Shown: in pieces, positions 28,445 to 36,750 of the stretch
How positions within the stretch are numbered: the stretch's first letter is position 1
Layout of the letters: each line of letters begins with the position of its first letter
Assembly (NCBI GenBank): GCA_023435725.1
Contig: JAEYRD010000107.1
Span: forward strand, 56,805-120,804
DNA length: 64,000 nt
Reading direction: 5' to 3'
Origin: Pseudomonadota bacterium
GTDB lineage: Bacteria; Pseudomonadota; Alphaproteobacteria; Rhizobiales; Xanthobacteraceae
Position numbers and translations under genes: made by a program
Notes under the pieces: model-generated
What the model saw: the letters and a program-made list of their open reading frames with translations, nothing else
Told to the model about the DNA's origin: nothing
The model's database searches: none

Positions 28445-29767
28445 TTACTGCGGATGGATCATGGTGGGATCGTCGAGATCGATCTCGCTGTCGGCGTCGG
28501 CCGCGCCCTTGTTGGTGTCGACGGTCGCATAGACCGACATGCCGGCGCGCAGCAGGTTCTGCCTGGCGACCGCCTTCGGCACGCGAATGCGGACCGGCAC
28601 GCGCTGCACGATCTTGGTGAAGTTGCCGGTGGCGTTGTCAGGCGGCAACAGCGTGAACACCGAGCCAGAACCCGCCGCGATGCTGTCGACGACGCCGCTG
28701 AACTTGCGCATGCCGTAGGCATCGACCTTGATGGTCACCGGCTGGCCGGGGCGGATGCGCTTGAGTTGCGTTTCCTTGAAGTTGGCGTCGATATAGACAT
28801 CGTCGAGCGGCACGATGTTGCCGAGGCGCTGGCCGACCGCGACGAAATCGCCGGTGCTGACGAGGCGGTTCGAGAACGTGCCGTCGACCGGCGCGCGCAC
28901 CGCGGTGAAGGCGAGATCGCGCTCGGCCTTGGCGAGGGAGGTCTTGAGTTCGGCGAGTTGCGCCTGCGCTTCGGCCTGCTGCGCCTTGGCAACGTCGACA
29001 TTGCTGACGGCGACGTCGTAGGCGGCCTGCGCGGCCTTGACGGCGGCGGCGCCCTGGTCGCGACCGGCTTCGGAGGTCTCGAAGGTGGCGCGCGAGGCAA
29101 AGCCCTTGCTGCTCAGCGCCTGCTGGCGCTCATAGTCGAGATCGGCGCGCTTGAGGCCGGCTTCGGCGGAAACGAGCTGCGCCTTGGCCTGCGTGACCTG
29201 GCTGTCGAGCGCTGCGACCTGGCGGCCGATGCGATCGATGGTGGCCTGCTGGGTCGCGATCTTGGTCTTGGCGGCATCGACCGCGATCTTGTAGTCACCG
29301 TCATCGATACGGAAGACGATGTCGCCGGCGCGTACCGTCGTGTTGTCGCCGGCGAGGATCGAGGAGATGTGGCCGGCAACGCGTGCGCCCAACATGGTGT
29401 TGTTGGCGCGGACATAGGCGTCATCGGTGGAAACGTAGAACCGGCCGACCAGGGTGTAGTAGCCGGCATAGCTCGCGGCCGCGAGCGCCAGCACCAGGCC
29501 GACGCCCATCAGGACGAATTTGCGCTTGCCGGACTTCGGGGCGCCAGCAGCGGGCGCGTCTGCGGCAGGTGCAGCCGGCTTGTCGGACACGGGCTTCTCC
29601 GGCGCCTCGCTGGTGCGGCGCTTGGTTTCTTCGGTCACATGAGAGCGCAACTGCTCGGCAAGGGCTGCAGATTTCTCGGTGGCGGCATCGCCGCCCGCCA
29701 GTTCCGGCGTCGTCTCCACTGCTTCCTGGCGAAGGACGCGCGCAGCCTGGTCTCTCGATACGGCCAT
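28445..29767 (-). CDS. HlyD/EmrA-type membrane fusion protein
   Basis: Adaptor of 440 residues that links the inner membrane pump to an outer membrane channel. An unusual Ala/Pro/Lys-rich cytoplasmic part (1-68) precedes one membrane helix (about 69-90). Then come the lipoyl half-motif VRANNTMLGARVAGHISSI, a long coiled coil (about 150-285) and the second half-motif FTAVRAPVDGTFSNR, followed by the beta-barrel domain. Start MAVSRDQAARVLRQE is preceded by ggggagg six bases away; the longer frame to 29872 runs through the TetR operator and was rejected. Confidence 0.92.
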   Translation of the reverse strand: MAVSRDQAARVLRQEAVETTPELAGGDAATEKSAALAEQLRSHVTEETKRRTSEAPEKPVSDKPAAPAADAPAAGAPKSGKRKFVLMGVGLVLALAAASYAGYYTLVGRFYVSTDDAYVRANNTMLGARVAGHISSILAGDNTTVRAGDIVFRIDDGDYKIAVDAAKTKIATQQATIDRIGRQVAALDSQVTQAKAQLVSAEAGLKRADLDYERQQALSSKGFASRATFETSEAGRDQGAAAVKAAQAAYDVAVSNVDVAKAQQAEAQAQLAELKTSLAKAERDLAFTAVRAPVDGTFSNRLVSTGDFVAVGQRLGNIVPLDDVYIDANFKETQLKRIRPGQPVTIKVDAYGMRKFSGVVDSIAAGSGSVFTLLPPDNATGNFTKIVQRVPVRIRVPKAVARQNLLRAGMSVYATVDTNKGAADADSEIDLDDPTMIHPQ

Positions 29768-29843
29768 AAAGGCCTCCCCAACAAAAAAGCGCGACCAAGG
29801 ACGGCAGCCCGGCAGCCCGCTCCTCTCGCCCATCCCAAATATC

Positions 29844-29866
29844 ATTGACCGAACGGTTCGGTCAAT
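29844..29866. promoter_or_regulatory. TetR-type operator palindrome
   Basis: Perfect inverted repeat with arms attgaccgaac (29844-29854) and gttcggtcaat (29856-29866) around one central base. It lies between the divergent efflux operon (start 29767) and the TetR gene (start 29963), the expected place for the repressor to block both promoters. Confidence 0.85.
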
Positions 29867-29962
29867 ATACATAATATCCAGGCGGGACCCTACTGGCCCG
29901 AATCCTTTATTTGGGTTTCATGGTTCGGGCCCGGACCAGAATCCTTCCGAGACGCTGAACCA

Positions 29963-30598
29963 ATGGTTGTAGCCGGCCGCGAACATCTGCACGTCATCCC
30001 AGAGGAGGACAGCTCCAAGCGCCGCCAGATCCTGGACGGCGCCCGCAAGGTGTTCATGGACCTCGGCTTCGACGGCGCCAGCATGGGCGAGATCGCGCGC
30101 GCGGCCGCGGTCTCCAAGGGCACGCTCTATGTCTACTTCGCCGACAAATGCGCGCTGTTCGAAGCCATCCTCGAACAGGAAGCGCTCCAGCACGGCCAGG
30201 TCGTGTTCAACTTCGATCCCGCGCGAGACGCCGAGACCACGCTGAAGGATTTCGGGCAGGCTTACATCCACCTGCTCTGCCGGCCCGGCGGCGGATCGGC
30301 GATCCGCACCGTGATGGCGATCGCCGAGCGCATGCCCGATGTCGGCCGTCGCTATTATTTGCGCGTGCTGGACAAGACCATCAACCGGCTGTCCGACTAT
30401 CTGAAAGCGCATGTCACGTCCGGCGATCTCGAGATCGACGATTGCGACCTTGCCGCCTCGCAGTTCATGGAACTGTGTAAGGCCTCGCTCTTCCTGCCCT
30501 TCGTCTTCCAGGCTGCGCCGCCGCCGTCGGAAGAACGCATGACCGAGGTGGTCGACAGCGCAACGCGGATGTTTCTGGCGGCGTACCGGGCGAAGTAG
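29963..30598 (+). CDS. TetR/AcrR family repressor of the EmrAB-type pump
   Basis: A 211-residue regulator with an N-terminal helix-turn-helix (about 20-66: RRQILDGARKVFMDLGFDGAS, then EIARAAAVSKGTLYVYFADK) and a ligand-binding C-terminal domain that resembles the TetR_C AefR-like group (SQFMELCKASLFLPFVF). It is divergent from the HlyD-MFS operon with the palindrome between them, so it most likely represses that operon and itself and is released by a drug or metabolite. The first about 15 residues are variable; a start further in is possible. Confidence 0.9.
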   Translation: MVVAGREHLHVIPEEDSSKRRQILDGARKVFMDLGFDGASMGEIARAAAVSKGTLYVYFADKCALFEAILEQEALQHGQVVFNFDPARDAETTLKDFGQAYIHLLCRPGGGSAIRTVMAIAERMPDVGRRYYLRVLDKTINRLSDYLKAHVTSGDLEIDDCDLAASQFMELCKASLFLPFVFQAAPPPSEERMTEVVDSATRMFLAAYRAK

Positions 30599-30661
30599 CT
30601 CGGCCCCGGAACCAGGTCCCGCGCGTTGCGCATACGGATTCCGCGGCACTATATTGAAGCC

Positions 30662-31003
30662 ATGTCCCGTGATCTTCGCCCGCCTGTCGATATCCTCCAT
30701 TATGAGATCGTCCAGGAACAGGCCTCTGCGCTTGGACGGATGGGCCGCACGCTCGAACAGGCGCTGGCGCGTTTGCGTGAGTTCGACGCAGCCCACGCGC
30801 GCGAGGAGACGCCTGCCTCAGTGCAACCGGCCAGGAGCAAGCTCGTGACGGAAGCCGGCCATGCGCTCTGGATGTTCGTGGTGCAACGTGAGGCGTCCGG
30901 CTTGCGCGACACCCGCCATATCATGCGTACCTACAACGTCCCAGGCGAGGTGCAGCGGTGCATGGGGCTAGTCCCCGCACCGTCGAAGCGCAGCTCGACA
31001 TGA
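30662..31003 (+). CDS. Small conserved protein of unknown function (DUF6665-like)
   Basis: A 113-residue protein, mostly helical, with the N-terminal block DILHYEIVQEQASALGRMGR and a second block LVTEAGHALWMFVVQREA. I believe this corresponds to DUF6665, a small alphaproteobacterial family without known function, but could not confirm it. No signal peptide or membrane segment. It lies 63 bases after the TetR gene on the same strand and may be read through from it. The start MSRDLRPPVDIL was chosen because the upstream codons are poor. Confidence 0.6.
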   Translation: MSRDLRPPVDILHYEIVQEQASALGRMGRTLEQALARLREFDAAHAREETPASVQPARSKLVTEAGHALWMFVVQREASGLRDTRHIMRTYNVPGEVQRCMGLVPAPSKRSST

Positions 31004-31021
31004 CTTTCTAGCTCCGCAGAG

Positions 31022-31609
31022 CTACGCCGCGATCTCTTCCATCCTGCACCACCCATGCAGGACACGGCCCCCGTCCCGCGCGAACGCAAAGACATGGCCA
31101 CCACCAGCCGGCTGATCGTGGACGCGGTCGATGGCATGGCCGGCATAGTGGCAGAATAGCAGCGTGCCGACGGCGCCGTGGCCGACGAAGAGAACGTCGC
31201 CGGGACGGTTGCAGGCCAGCACCGCTTCGGCCTCGCGCACGATGCGCGCCTGCGCATCGGCCGCTCGCTCCCAGCCGCGGATGCTGAGATGAGGTTGCGC
31301 GAAGAACTGATCGGCGACATCTTCGAACTCGGCCGGTTTCAGAAAGCCGGTCGCCGAGCGGTCGTTCTCATGCATGGCCTCCCGGATTTCGATCGTGGTT
31401 CCGAGCCTGCGCGCAATGATCTCGGCGGTCTCGATCGCCTTGCGCTCGCCGCTGGAAATGATCTGCGTGGTGTGGGCGAGCCAGCCGGCCTGCGCCACGG
31501 CCTCAGTGCGCGCGCGACCGACCGGGCTCAGGCCCCATTGCGGTACAGGCACGTCGGGATCGATCTGGACCTGCGGGTGGGTCAGATAGCGGACGATATC
31601 GGCGGACAT
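31022..31609 (-). CDS. Histidine phosphatase superfamily protein with altered RHG motif
   Basis: A 195-residue protein of the phosphoglycerate mutase-like fold. The usual LxRHGE start is replaced by RYLTHPQVQ, so the probable catalytic His11 lies in THP instead of RHG. Other elements remain: LSPVGRARTEA, the second Arg in SSGERKAIETAEII and the second His in VLFVGHGAVGTLL. It may be a phosphatase on a small metabolite or a protein; substrate unknown. It begins one base after the extensin gene stop, so both form one transcription unit. Confidence 0.8.
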   Translation of the reverse strand: MSADIVRYLTHPQVQIDPDVPVPQWGLSPVGRARTEAVAQAGWLAHTTQIISSGERKAIETAEIIARRLGTTIEIREAMHENDRSATGFLKPAEFEDVADQFFAQPHLSIRGWERAADAQARIVREAEAVLACNRPGDVLFVGHGAVGTLLFCHYAGHAIDRVHDQPAGGGHVFAFARDGGRVLHGWCRMEEIAA

Positions 31610-31610
31610 T

Positions 31611-32813
31611 CTAATCGTCCGCGTACTCGTCTTCTTCGTGTTTGCGCATCATGCCCTTGCGGCCGAGCGATCCAGTCACGGAAGGATCGCGCGCATTGGC
31701 GTAGGGTCTACGCGATTGCGCGCGCGAGGCGACCTCCTCGCCGGAGACGGCGGCCGGTTGGCAGATCAGGCGGCGGCTGGCGCGGCGCATCAGATCCACA
31801 TGGATGTGATCGTAGTGATAGACGTTGGAGCCCGGCGCGAGCACTGTCGTGAAATGCGCGCACGCGCCCGACTGCACGTCGCGCAAAAATCCCTGCTCCT
31901 CCGGCATGCCGCGCCATCCATCCTTCACGCTGACGCGACGGCCATCGACGAGCACGAAGGCGGCGATATCGAGCGCGTTGCCGAAGGCGTGCTCGGAGAT
32001 GTGAGAGTGCGGATTGCCGTTCATGCCGCGGCAGGAATAGGCGGAGATCTGCTTGATCTCGACGACGCGGGCGCCGAACCAGCGCATTGCCGACGGCTGC
32101 ACGGTGTCGGCGAGCCAGCGGTCCAGCTCGGACACGATCGGACAGGCCAGCGTCGCGGTCGGCTTCACCGCGACGGGGCCGACGGTGGTGACGGGATTGC
32201 CTTGCGCCGGACCAAGACGCGGCAGCGGTTGCTGCACGGGCGCCTGCGAGTAAGGCACCGGCCGCGCCGGATAGCTCGGCGCATTCATGTAGCGCGCGGC
32301 GCCCGCGGCATCGGTGCCCTCGGGCGGCAGGTCGATCTCGTCCTCCTGCGCCGCCACGCCGGGCGCATTCAGCGACATCGGGCCGGCCAATGCGCCGTAA
32401 CCGGAGGGCTGACGCACCGCGCTCTCGGGATAGTTCGACCGCTGCGGATAGGACGACGCCGGATAGTTCTGGTTCTGCGGATAATTCGACCGCGGCTGTG
32501 TCACCGGCCAGCGCGGCTGGTTGCCGACGTTCCCCGGCGGGCGCAACTCCTCGTCGGCAAAACCGTAACTGCTTGAGGCTTCACCGATGGCGGCGACCTT
32601 CAGCGGAAACTCGGCGCCGCACATGCCGGGCCCGGAGATCGGATCGATACGGACGAGATCGGGCCCCTCTTTCACCGCGCCCGATTTCAGGCATGCGGCT
32701 TCGGCCTCGGCCCGCCACGGTTCACGTTCGGCCTGGAAGAAACCGCGTCCGCAACCCGCAAGCGAAACAAGGACGATGGAGCCGACGAGATACAAACGAA
32801 CTCCGCGCGTCAT
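31611..32813 (-). CDS. Extensin-family (DUF-type peptidase fold) lipoprotein
   Basis: A 400-residue lipoprotein: signal peptide with lipobox LAGC (Cys21), a long Pro/Tyr/Gln-rich linker (about 95-210, repeats such as RSNYPQNQNYP) and a C-terminal extensin-like domain (about 225-370). That domain shows ISAYSCRGMNG, SEHAFGNALDIAAF and YHYDHIHVDL, a His/Asp/His set like the zinc site of M15 peptidases, so a cell wall peptidase role is likely though unproven. The linker is unusually long compared with relatives lacking it. The tail is acidic (HEEDEYADD). Confidence 0.85.
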   Translation of the reverse strand: MTRGVRLYLVGSIVLVSLAGCGRGFFQAEREPWRAEAEAACLKSGAVKEGPDLVRIDPISGPGMCGAEFPLKVAAIGEASSSYGFADEELRPPGNVGNQPRWPVTQPRSNYPQNQNYPASSYPQRSNYPESAVRQPSGYGALAGPMSLNAPGVAAQEDEIDLPPEGTDAAGAARYMNAPSYPARPVPYSQAPVQQPLPRLGPAQGNPVTTVGPVAVKPTATLACPIVSELDRWLADTVQPSAMRWFGARVVEIKQISAYSCRGMNGNPHSHISEHAFGNALDIAAFVLVDGRRVSVKDGWRGMPEEQGFLRDVQSGACAHFTTVLAPGSNVYHYDHIHVDLMRRASRRLICQPAAVSGEEVASRAQSRRPYANARDPSVTGSLGRKGMMRKHEEDEYADD

Positions 32814-32841
32814 GCGCGCACGTTCGGTGAATTTACTTAAA

Positions 32842-32963
32842 GACTCTTCAACGTGCTGATTTCAGTGTTCTTTAACCATGACGGCCGCGCACGCCTGCGG
32901 CTGCTGCGTGGGATAAGTGACAGCGGGGCTGCCTTTTCCCAACGGAGACTCTCTGTTAACCAT
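32842..32963 (+). promoter_or_regulatory. Candidate CtrA/CcrM-controlled promoter region
   Basis: Two GANTC sites (gactc at 32842-32846 and 32947-32951) and two exact ttaaccat boxes (32872-32879 and 32956-32963) occur within 122 bases of the gap between the extensin gene and a 27-codon gene. GANTC is the CcrM methylation site and TTAACCAT the alphaproteobacterial CtrA half-site. This density suggests cell-cycle control of one or both neighbours. Confidence 0.5.
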
Positions 32964-33003
32964 GTTCGCCGCGCAAAGCGGCGCAAACAGAGGGAGCGCC
33001 CTC

Positions 33004-33087
33004 ATGACACTCGCCGGGAAACTGAGCGTTGTCACCGCGTACCTCGCAATGGCTTTTGTCGGCGCCATCGTGCTCGGCATGATCTAG
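33004..33087 (+). CDS. 27-residue single-span membrane peptide
   Basis: A short gene coding MTLAGKLSVVTAY followed by LAMAFVGAIVLGMI, almost entirely one hydrophobic helix. It has a good ribosome site (agagggag, about eight bases before the ATG) and is followed 28 bases later by an intrinsic terminator, so it has the full set of parts of a real gene. The upstream region carries paired CtrA-like and GANTC sites. No family is known to me; similar tiny inner membrane peptides often bind and tune larger membrane proteins. Confidence 0.6.
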   Translation: MTLAGKLSVVTAYLAMAFVGAIVLGMI

Positions 33088-33114
33088 AGACTTCACCGAC
33101 CGCATCACGAGCTT

Positions 33115-33153
33115 GCCCGGCCGCGCCGCATCATCCGGCCCGCCGGGCTTTTT
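33115..33153 (+). terminator. Intrinsic terminator after the 27-codon gene
   Basis: Arms gcccggc (33115-33121) and gccgggc (33142-33148), or the tighter hairpin gccc-gcc-gggc, followed by a run of five T. Confidence 0.65.
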
Positions 33154-33348
33154 GCTGCGCTCAGAAATTCGAGCAGGACCAGCCCCGTGACACCACCGCA
33201 ACTGAATCTGCGCTGGCTCACCCAGACCGCGCGCGCCGATTGTGACGTTCATCACGGAAGGCGGGACAGGACCGGCGTAGGGTCGAACCACGCTCAGTTC
33301 ACCCGCGACTTCAGTCCATGCCGGGACCACGCAATTTGGGAGGTTGTC

Positions 33349-34137
33349 ATGAACAAGCTCTACATCGCCACTACCGCGCTCTTCCTCGCTTCGACCGCCG
33401 TGGCGCATGCGGGCAACTCGATCTCGTTCCAGATCGAGGGCCAGCACATCCGTATCGAGACGCCGCGCAACTGCGCTTCGCTGGACTGCGTGACCATCGT
33501 CGCGCCGGGCCTGTCGAACAAGCCGATCAAGCTGAACAACATCAACCTCAACGGCCTTGGCGGCTCCAAGGACGATGACGTTGACGCCACGCCGGCCCCG
33601 GCGACCACGACCGCGCAGCCAGTGCCGACTCCAGTGCAGCAGCAGCCCGTGCAACAGCTGCCGGTCCAGACGACCGCGCCGGCCGCGCCCGCGGTTACCG
33701 CTCCTGCCACGACCGTCGCAGCCGCTCCGTCCGTCGGCATCGATACGACGACGCAGCCCGCGCCTGTTGCGACCCCTGCCGGCGCTGCTGCGCTCGCACC
33801 GGTCGCAGTCGCTCCCGCGCCCGCACCGGTTGCCGTCGCGCCTGCACCAGCAGCAAACACGCCGATCGGAGTGTGGGCGACCGAAGAGAACAAGGGCAAT
33901 GTCCGCGTCGAGCAGTGCGGCGCCAATCTCTGCGGTTACGCGGAGAAGACCAACGAGCGTATCCTGATCAACATGAAGCCCGAGGGTTCGAAGTGGAGCG
34001 GCCGCATCCACGATCCCGACTCCGGCCGCTATTACGACTCGACCATCGCGATGAAGGGTCCGAATGCGATGCGCGTGCAGGGCTGTGCCTTCGGCGGCAT
34101 GTTCTGCGGCGGCCAGACTTGGAAGCGCGTGAGTTGA
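33349..34137 (+). CDS. Exported DUF2147-type protein with Pro/Ala-rich linker
   Basis: A 262-residue secreted protein. The signal peptide (MNKLYIATTALFLASTAVAHA) is expected to be cut after residue 21. A short N-terminal domain with Cys-x4-Cys (NCASLDCVTIVAPG) leads into a low-complexity linker rich in Ala, Pro, Thr and Gln (about 80-170) and a DUF2147 domain (about 175-262: IGVWATEENKGNVRVEQCG, ILINMKP, GRIHDPDSGRYYDSTI). DUF2147 domains are periplasmic lipocalin-like modules of unknown role. The start is the first ATG with a signal sequence; the longer frame from 33187 is not supported. Confidence 0.8.
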   Translation: MNKLYIATTALFLASTAVAHAGNSISFQIEGQHIRIETPRNCASLDCVTIVAPGLSNKPIKLNNINLNGLGGSKDDDVDATPAPATTTAQPVPTPVQQQPVQQLPVQTTAPAAPAVTAPATTVAAAPSVGIDTTTQPAPVATPAGAAALAPVAVAPAPAPVAVAPAPAANTPIGVWATEENKGNVRVEQCGANLCGYAEKTNERILINMKPEGSKWSGRIHDPDSGRYYDSTIAMKGPNAMRVQGCAFGGMFCGGQTWKRVS

Positions 34138-34457
34138 CGCCGAGGGCGTCGTCTTGCACGATCATCATCCCGGGCGATGCAAAGCATCGGCCCGGGATTT
34201 CGCGCCACAATCTCACTCTATCTCGTCACCCTGAGGAGCCTGTGCAGCAGGCGTCTCGAAGGGAGAGGCCCGGGTCGAGAGCCGGGCCTGCATGGTTCGA
34301 GACGCGCGCAAGGGCGCGCTCCTCACCATGAGGGAGGGAGCACCATTTGAACGTTGGCGGCTCCCGCGCCACACATGTTCATCCGCCATTCAGCTGCCCC
34401 CGGCTGAAATCCGCCGATCTCGCCTCGCGTTCTCACCGGGACCCCCTTGTGAATTTG
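34138..34457. repeat. 320-base gap with two palindromic repeats
   Basis: No gene. One palindrome at about 34164-34200 (cccgggcgatg / catcggcccggg) and a family D element at about 34229-34334 with ctgaggagcctg at one end, an inner gcccgggtcgagagccgggc hairpin and gcgcgctcctcaccatgagg at the other. The last 120 bases before the FecR gene show nothing clear. Confidence 0.75.
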
Positions 34458-35921
34458 ATGGTAGCCTGGCGCCGCTTCGTCTTCGCGCTTCCGCTGCTGG
34501 CCTTATCGCTGGCCGGCGCACGCGCGGCATCCGCCTCCGATGCAATCGAGCTTGCACAGGCGCAGCCACAAGCACAGCCGGTGCCCGCCGCCTCCCCGAC
34601 ACCCGCCCCCTCCCCGACGCCATCGGCCTCACCGACCCCGGCGACAGATGCCCAATACGCCACCGTCGAGCCGATCGGCAACGTCGCGACCGTGACGGGA
34701 ATCGCCACCGTGATCCGCGACAGGAATTCGTATCCGCTCAAGGTGCGCGACGACATCTATCTCAACGACGTGGTGCAGACCTCGTCGAACTCCTCGCTCG
34801 GCATTACGTTCAACGACGCGACCACGTTCAATCTTTCCGCCAGCGCCAAGATCACCATCGACAACTACATCTACGAGGACGGCGGCAAGCAGAACTCGGC
34901 AATCGTCGACATCGGCAAGGGCACGGTCGCCTTCGTCGCGGCAGCGGTGGCCAGGACCGGCGACATGAAGATCACGACGCCGACAGCGACGCTCGGTATC
35001 CGCGGCACCACCGGCGTCGTCGACGTGCCGGAAGGTGCGACCGCAAACAGCGCGAACAACGTCAATATCAAGCTCTATCCGGATGCCGATGGCCGCGTCG
35101 GGCACATCGACGTCGACGACCGCACCAGCGGTGCACGGCTCGGCGCGCTGACGCAGGGATCAAGCGGCTTTGCGATCCGGCCGGGCGCGGGCGGTGCCGG
35201 CGGCATGCGCTTTGCCGCGGTGCCGATCACGATTCCACCGCAGCAGATCGCGCGCGACCGCGGCTTCGTCAGCCAGGTGCATCTGGCGCAGACCGCAGGC
35301 CGGCAGATCGTCACCGAGCAGCGTGACTTCCGCCGCGCCAATCCGACCGCGAGCCCGCGCATCCCGCGGCCGTTCCAGCCACAGCAGCAGCAATTGCGGC
35401 CGAACACGACGCCGGGTCAGCAGCCGCAGCGGCCGAACGGCCAGCCCGACCAGAACAACCGTCCGGGTCAGCAGCAGCCGGGCGCGCCGAACCGCCAAGG
35501 CGCCCAGCCGCCGCAGCGGCAAGGACAAGGCGGCGCGACGCAGCCGGGCACGCCGCGCGCGGGCCAGGGCCAACAGCCACGAGGCCAGCAGCAAGGTGCT
35601 GGACGTTCAACAGGTACGCCGCGCATCAGACGGGGCGCCCAGCCCGACGGCACGCCGCAAACCCAGCCGCAGCGCGGCGGGCAGATTCCAGCACAACCCG
35701 GCGGAGCCGTGCCGCCGCAACCGGGCGGGACCAATCCGCAGCCTCCGGGCGCGCAGCCGCAACTGCCGCGCACCGGCATGCAGCCGGGTCAGCCGCCCGC
35801 CGCTCAACAGCCGGGCATGCAGCGCCCCGGCGGATTCCAGCAGCGCCCGCCTGCAGCACAACGCCCCGCGGCGCCGCGCAAGCCTGCGCCAGTGCAGAGG
35901 GAGAAGAAGGAGCGGCGGTAG
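34458..35921 (+). CDS. FecR-domain protein with long Gln/Pro/Gly-rich tail
   Basis: A 487-residue exported protein. A signal peptide (about 1-25, LPLLALSLAGARAASA) is followed by a short Pro/Ser linker and a FecR domain (about 65-190) with VIRDRNSYPLKVRDDIYLND, SSLGITFNDATTFNLS and TPTATLGIRGTTGVVDV. From about 300 to the end the chain is low complexity (Gln, Pro, Gly, Arg). No FecI sigma factor or TonB receptor is adjacent, so it is not a classical FecR regulator; a surface or periplasmic role is more likely. ATG 34458 was taken; GTG at 34449 is also in frame. Confidence 0.78.
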   Translation: MVAWRRFVFALPLLALSLAGARAASASDAIELAQAQPQAQPVPAASPTPAPSPTPSASPTPATDAQYATVEPIGNVATVTGIATVIRDRNSYPLKVRDDIYLNDVVQTSSNSSLGITFNDATTFNLSASAKITIDNYIYEDGGKQNSAIVDIGKGTVAFVAAAVARTGDMKITTPTATLGIRGTTGVVDVPEGATANSANNVNIKLYPDADGRVGHIDVDDRTSGARLGALTQGSSGFAIRPGAGGAGGMRFAAVPITIPPQQIARDRGFVSQVHLAQTAGRQIVTEQRDFRRANPTASPRIPRPFQPQQQQLRPNTTPGQQPQRPNGQPDQNNRPGQQQPGAPNRQGAQPPQRQGQGGATQPGTPRAGQGQQPRGQQQGAGRSTGTPRIRRGAQPDGTPQTQPQRGGQIPAQPGGAVPPQPGGTNPQPPGAQPQLPRTGMQPGQPPAAQQPGMQRPGGFQQRPPAAQRPAAPRKPAPVQREKKERR

Positions 35922-35956
35922 AAGTAGAGCGCGACATCGCCGGTACGCTACCTCTC

Positions 35957-36035
35957 CGTCATTGCGAGCGCAGCGAAGCAATCCAGAGCGCTCCGCGGAG
36001 GAACTCTGGATTGCTTCGCTGCGCTCGCAATGACG
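35957..36035. repeat. Palindromic repeat, family A (short form)
   Basis: Arms cgtcattgcgagcgcagcga and tcgctgcgctcgcaatgacg with inner gcaatccagag / ctctggattgc, in the gap between the convergent FecR and Nudix genes. Confidence 0.88.
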
Positions 36036-36114
36036 ATCCGGAAAGAGCTGCGTTTTCCCCACCCGCATTAACGCGCGGATGCAGCGTCACGCTCAAGCGG
36101 GGCGAGATGAGAAC

Positions 36115-36687
36115 TCATGCCTCGCCCCGCAGCCACGCCCTCACCTTCTGCAACAAGCCATGCCGCAATTCGTCGACCGAGACGGCTTCGGCCGGTGTCA
36201 GGCTCTGCAGGGCTGCATCGATGTCGTCGGTTGCTGGCGAAGGCGTCGGCTTGCGAACGAGCGAAGGCGCCAGCCCTGCAGCCGCGAGCGCGATCGGGCC
36301 GACCTCGATCAGGAACGCACGCTCATATTCGCGCGACAGGCGCGCGATCGCGTCGTCCAGCGTCAGCCAGTCGACCGCCTTGATGTCGTTCATCAGCTTG
36401 CGGACGGGACCGCCCTCGGCCTCCATGCGCCAGAAATGCACGACTTTCGAGCGCCCGCCAGACTGATAGACGAGTGTGCCCAGGAATTCGTGCATGGCAA
36501 CGTCGTGGCCGGTCTCCTCCAGCACCTCGCGGTGAGCCGCTTCCTTCGGCGTCTCACCGGCGTCAAGCTTGCCCTTGGGCAAAACCCACTCGTTGCGCTT
36601 GCGCTGGCGCACGACCGCGATCAGCGGCGACCCGCCACGCCGCAGCACAATACCACCCGCCGCCATGACCGGCGCCCGCGCCATCAT
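36115..36687 (-). CDS. Nudix hydrolase
   Basis: A 190-residue hydrolase of nucleoside diphosphate-linked compounds. The Nudix box is complete, GKLDAGETPKEAAHREVLEE followed by TG (about 40-61), with all metal-binding Glu residues. The C-terminal extension (about 130-190) is Ala/Pro-rich and lacks a known domain. ITs start is an ATG pair (36687 or 36684). It follows the psd gene after 63 bases on the same strand and may be in its operon. Resemblance to diadenosine polyphosphate or polyphosphate hydrolases is possible, but substrate cannot be told. Confidence 0.88.
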   Translation of the reverse strand: MMARAPVMAAGGIVLRRGGSPLIAVVRQRKRNEWVLPKGKLDAGETPKEAAHREVLEETGHDVAMHEFLGTLVYQSGGRSKVVHFWRMEAEGGPVRKLMNDIKAVDWLTLDDAIARLSREYERAFLIEVGPIALAAAGLAPSLVRKPTPSPATDDIDAALQSLTPAEAVSVDELRHGLLQKVRAWLRGEA

Positions 36688-36750
36688 CAAGTCCGTGTCG
36701 TCGAATCGTCCCCGCCGACGATATAGGCGGCGGGGACGGCGGATTGAAGG

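Noticed and set aside
28289..29848. A 519-codon plus-strand frame
   Set aside because: Antisense of the HlyD-type gene; Gly/Ala/Asp-rich with no domain.
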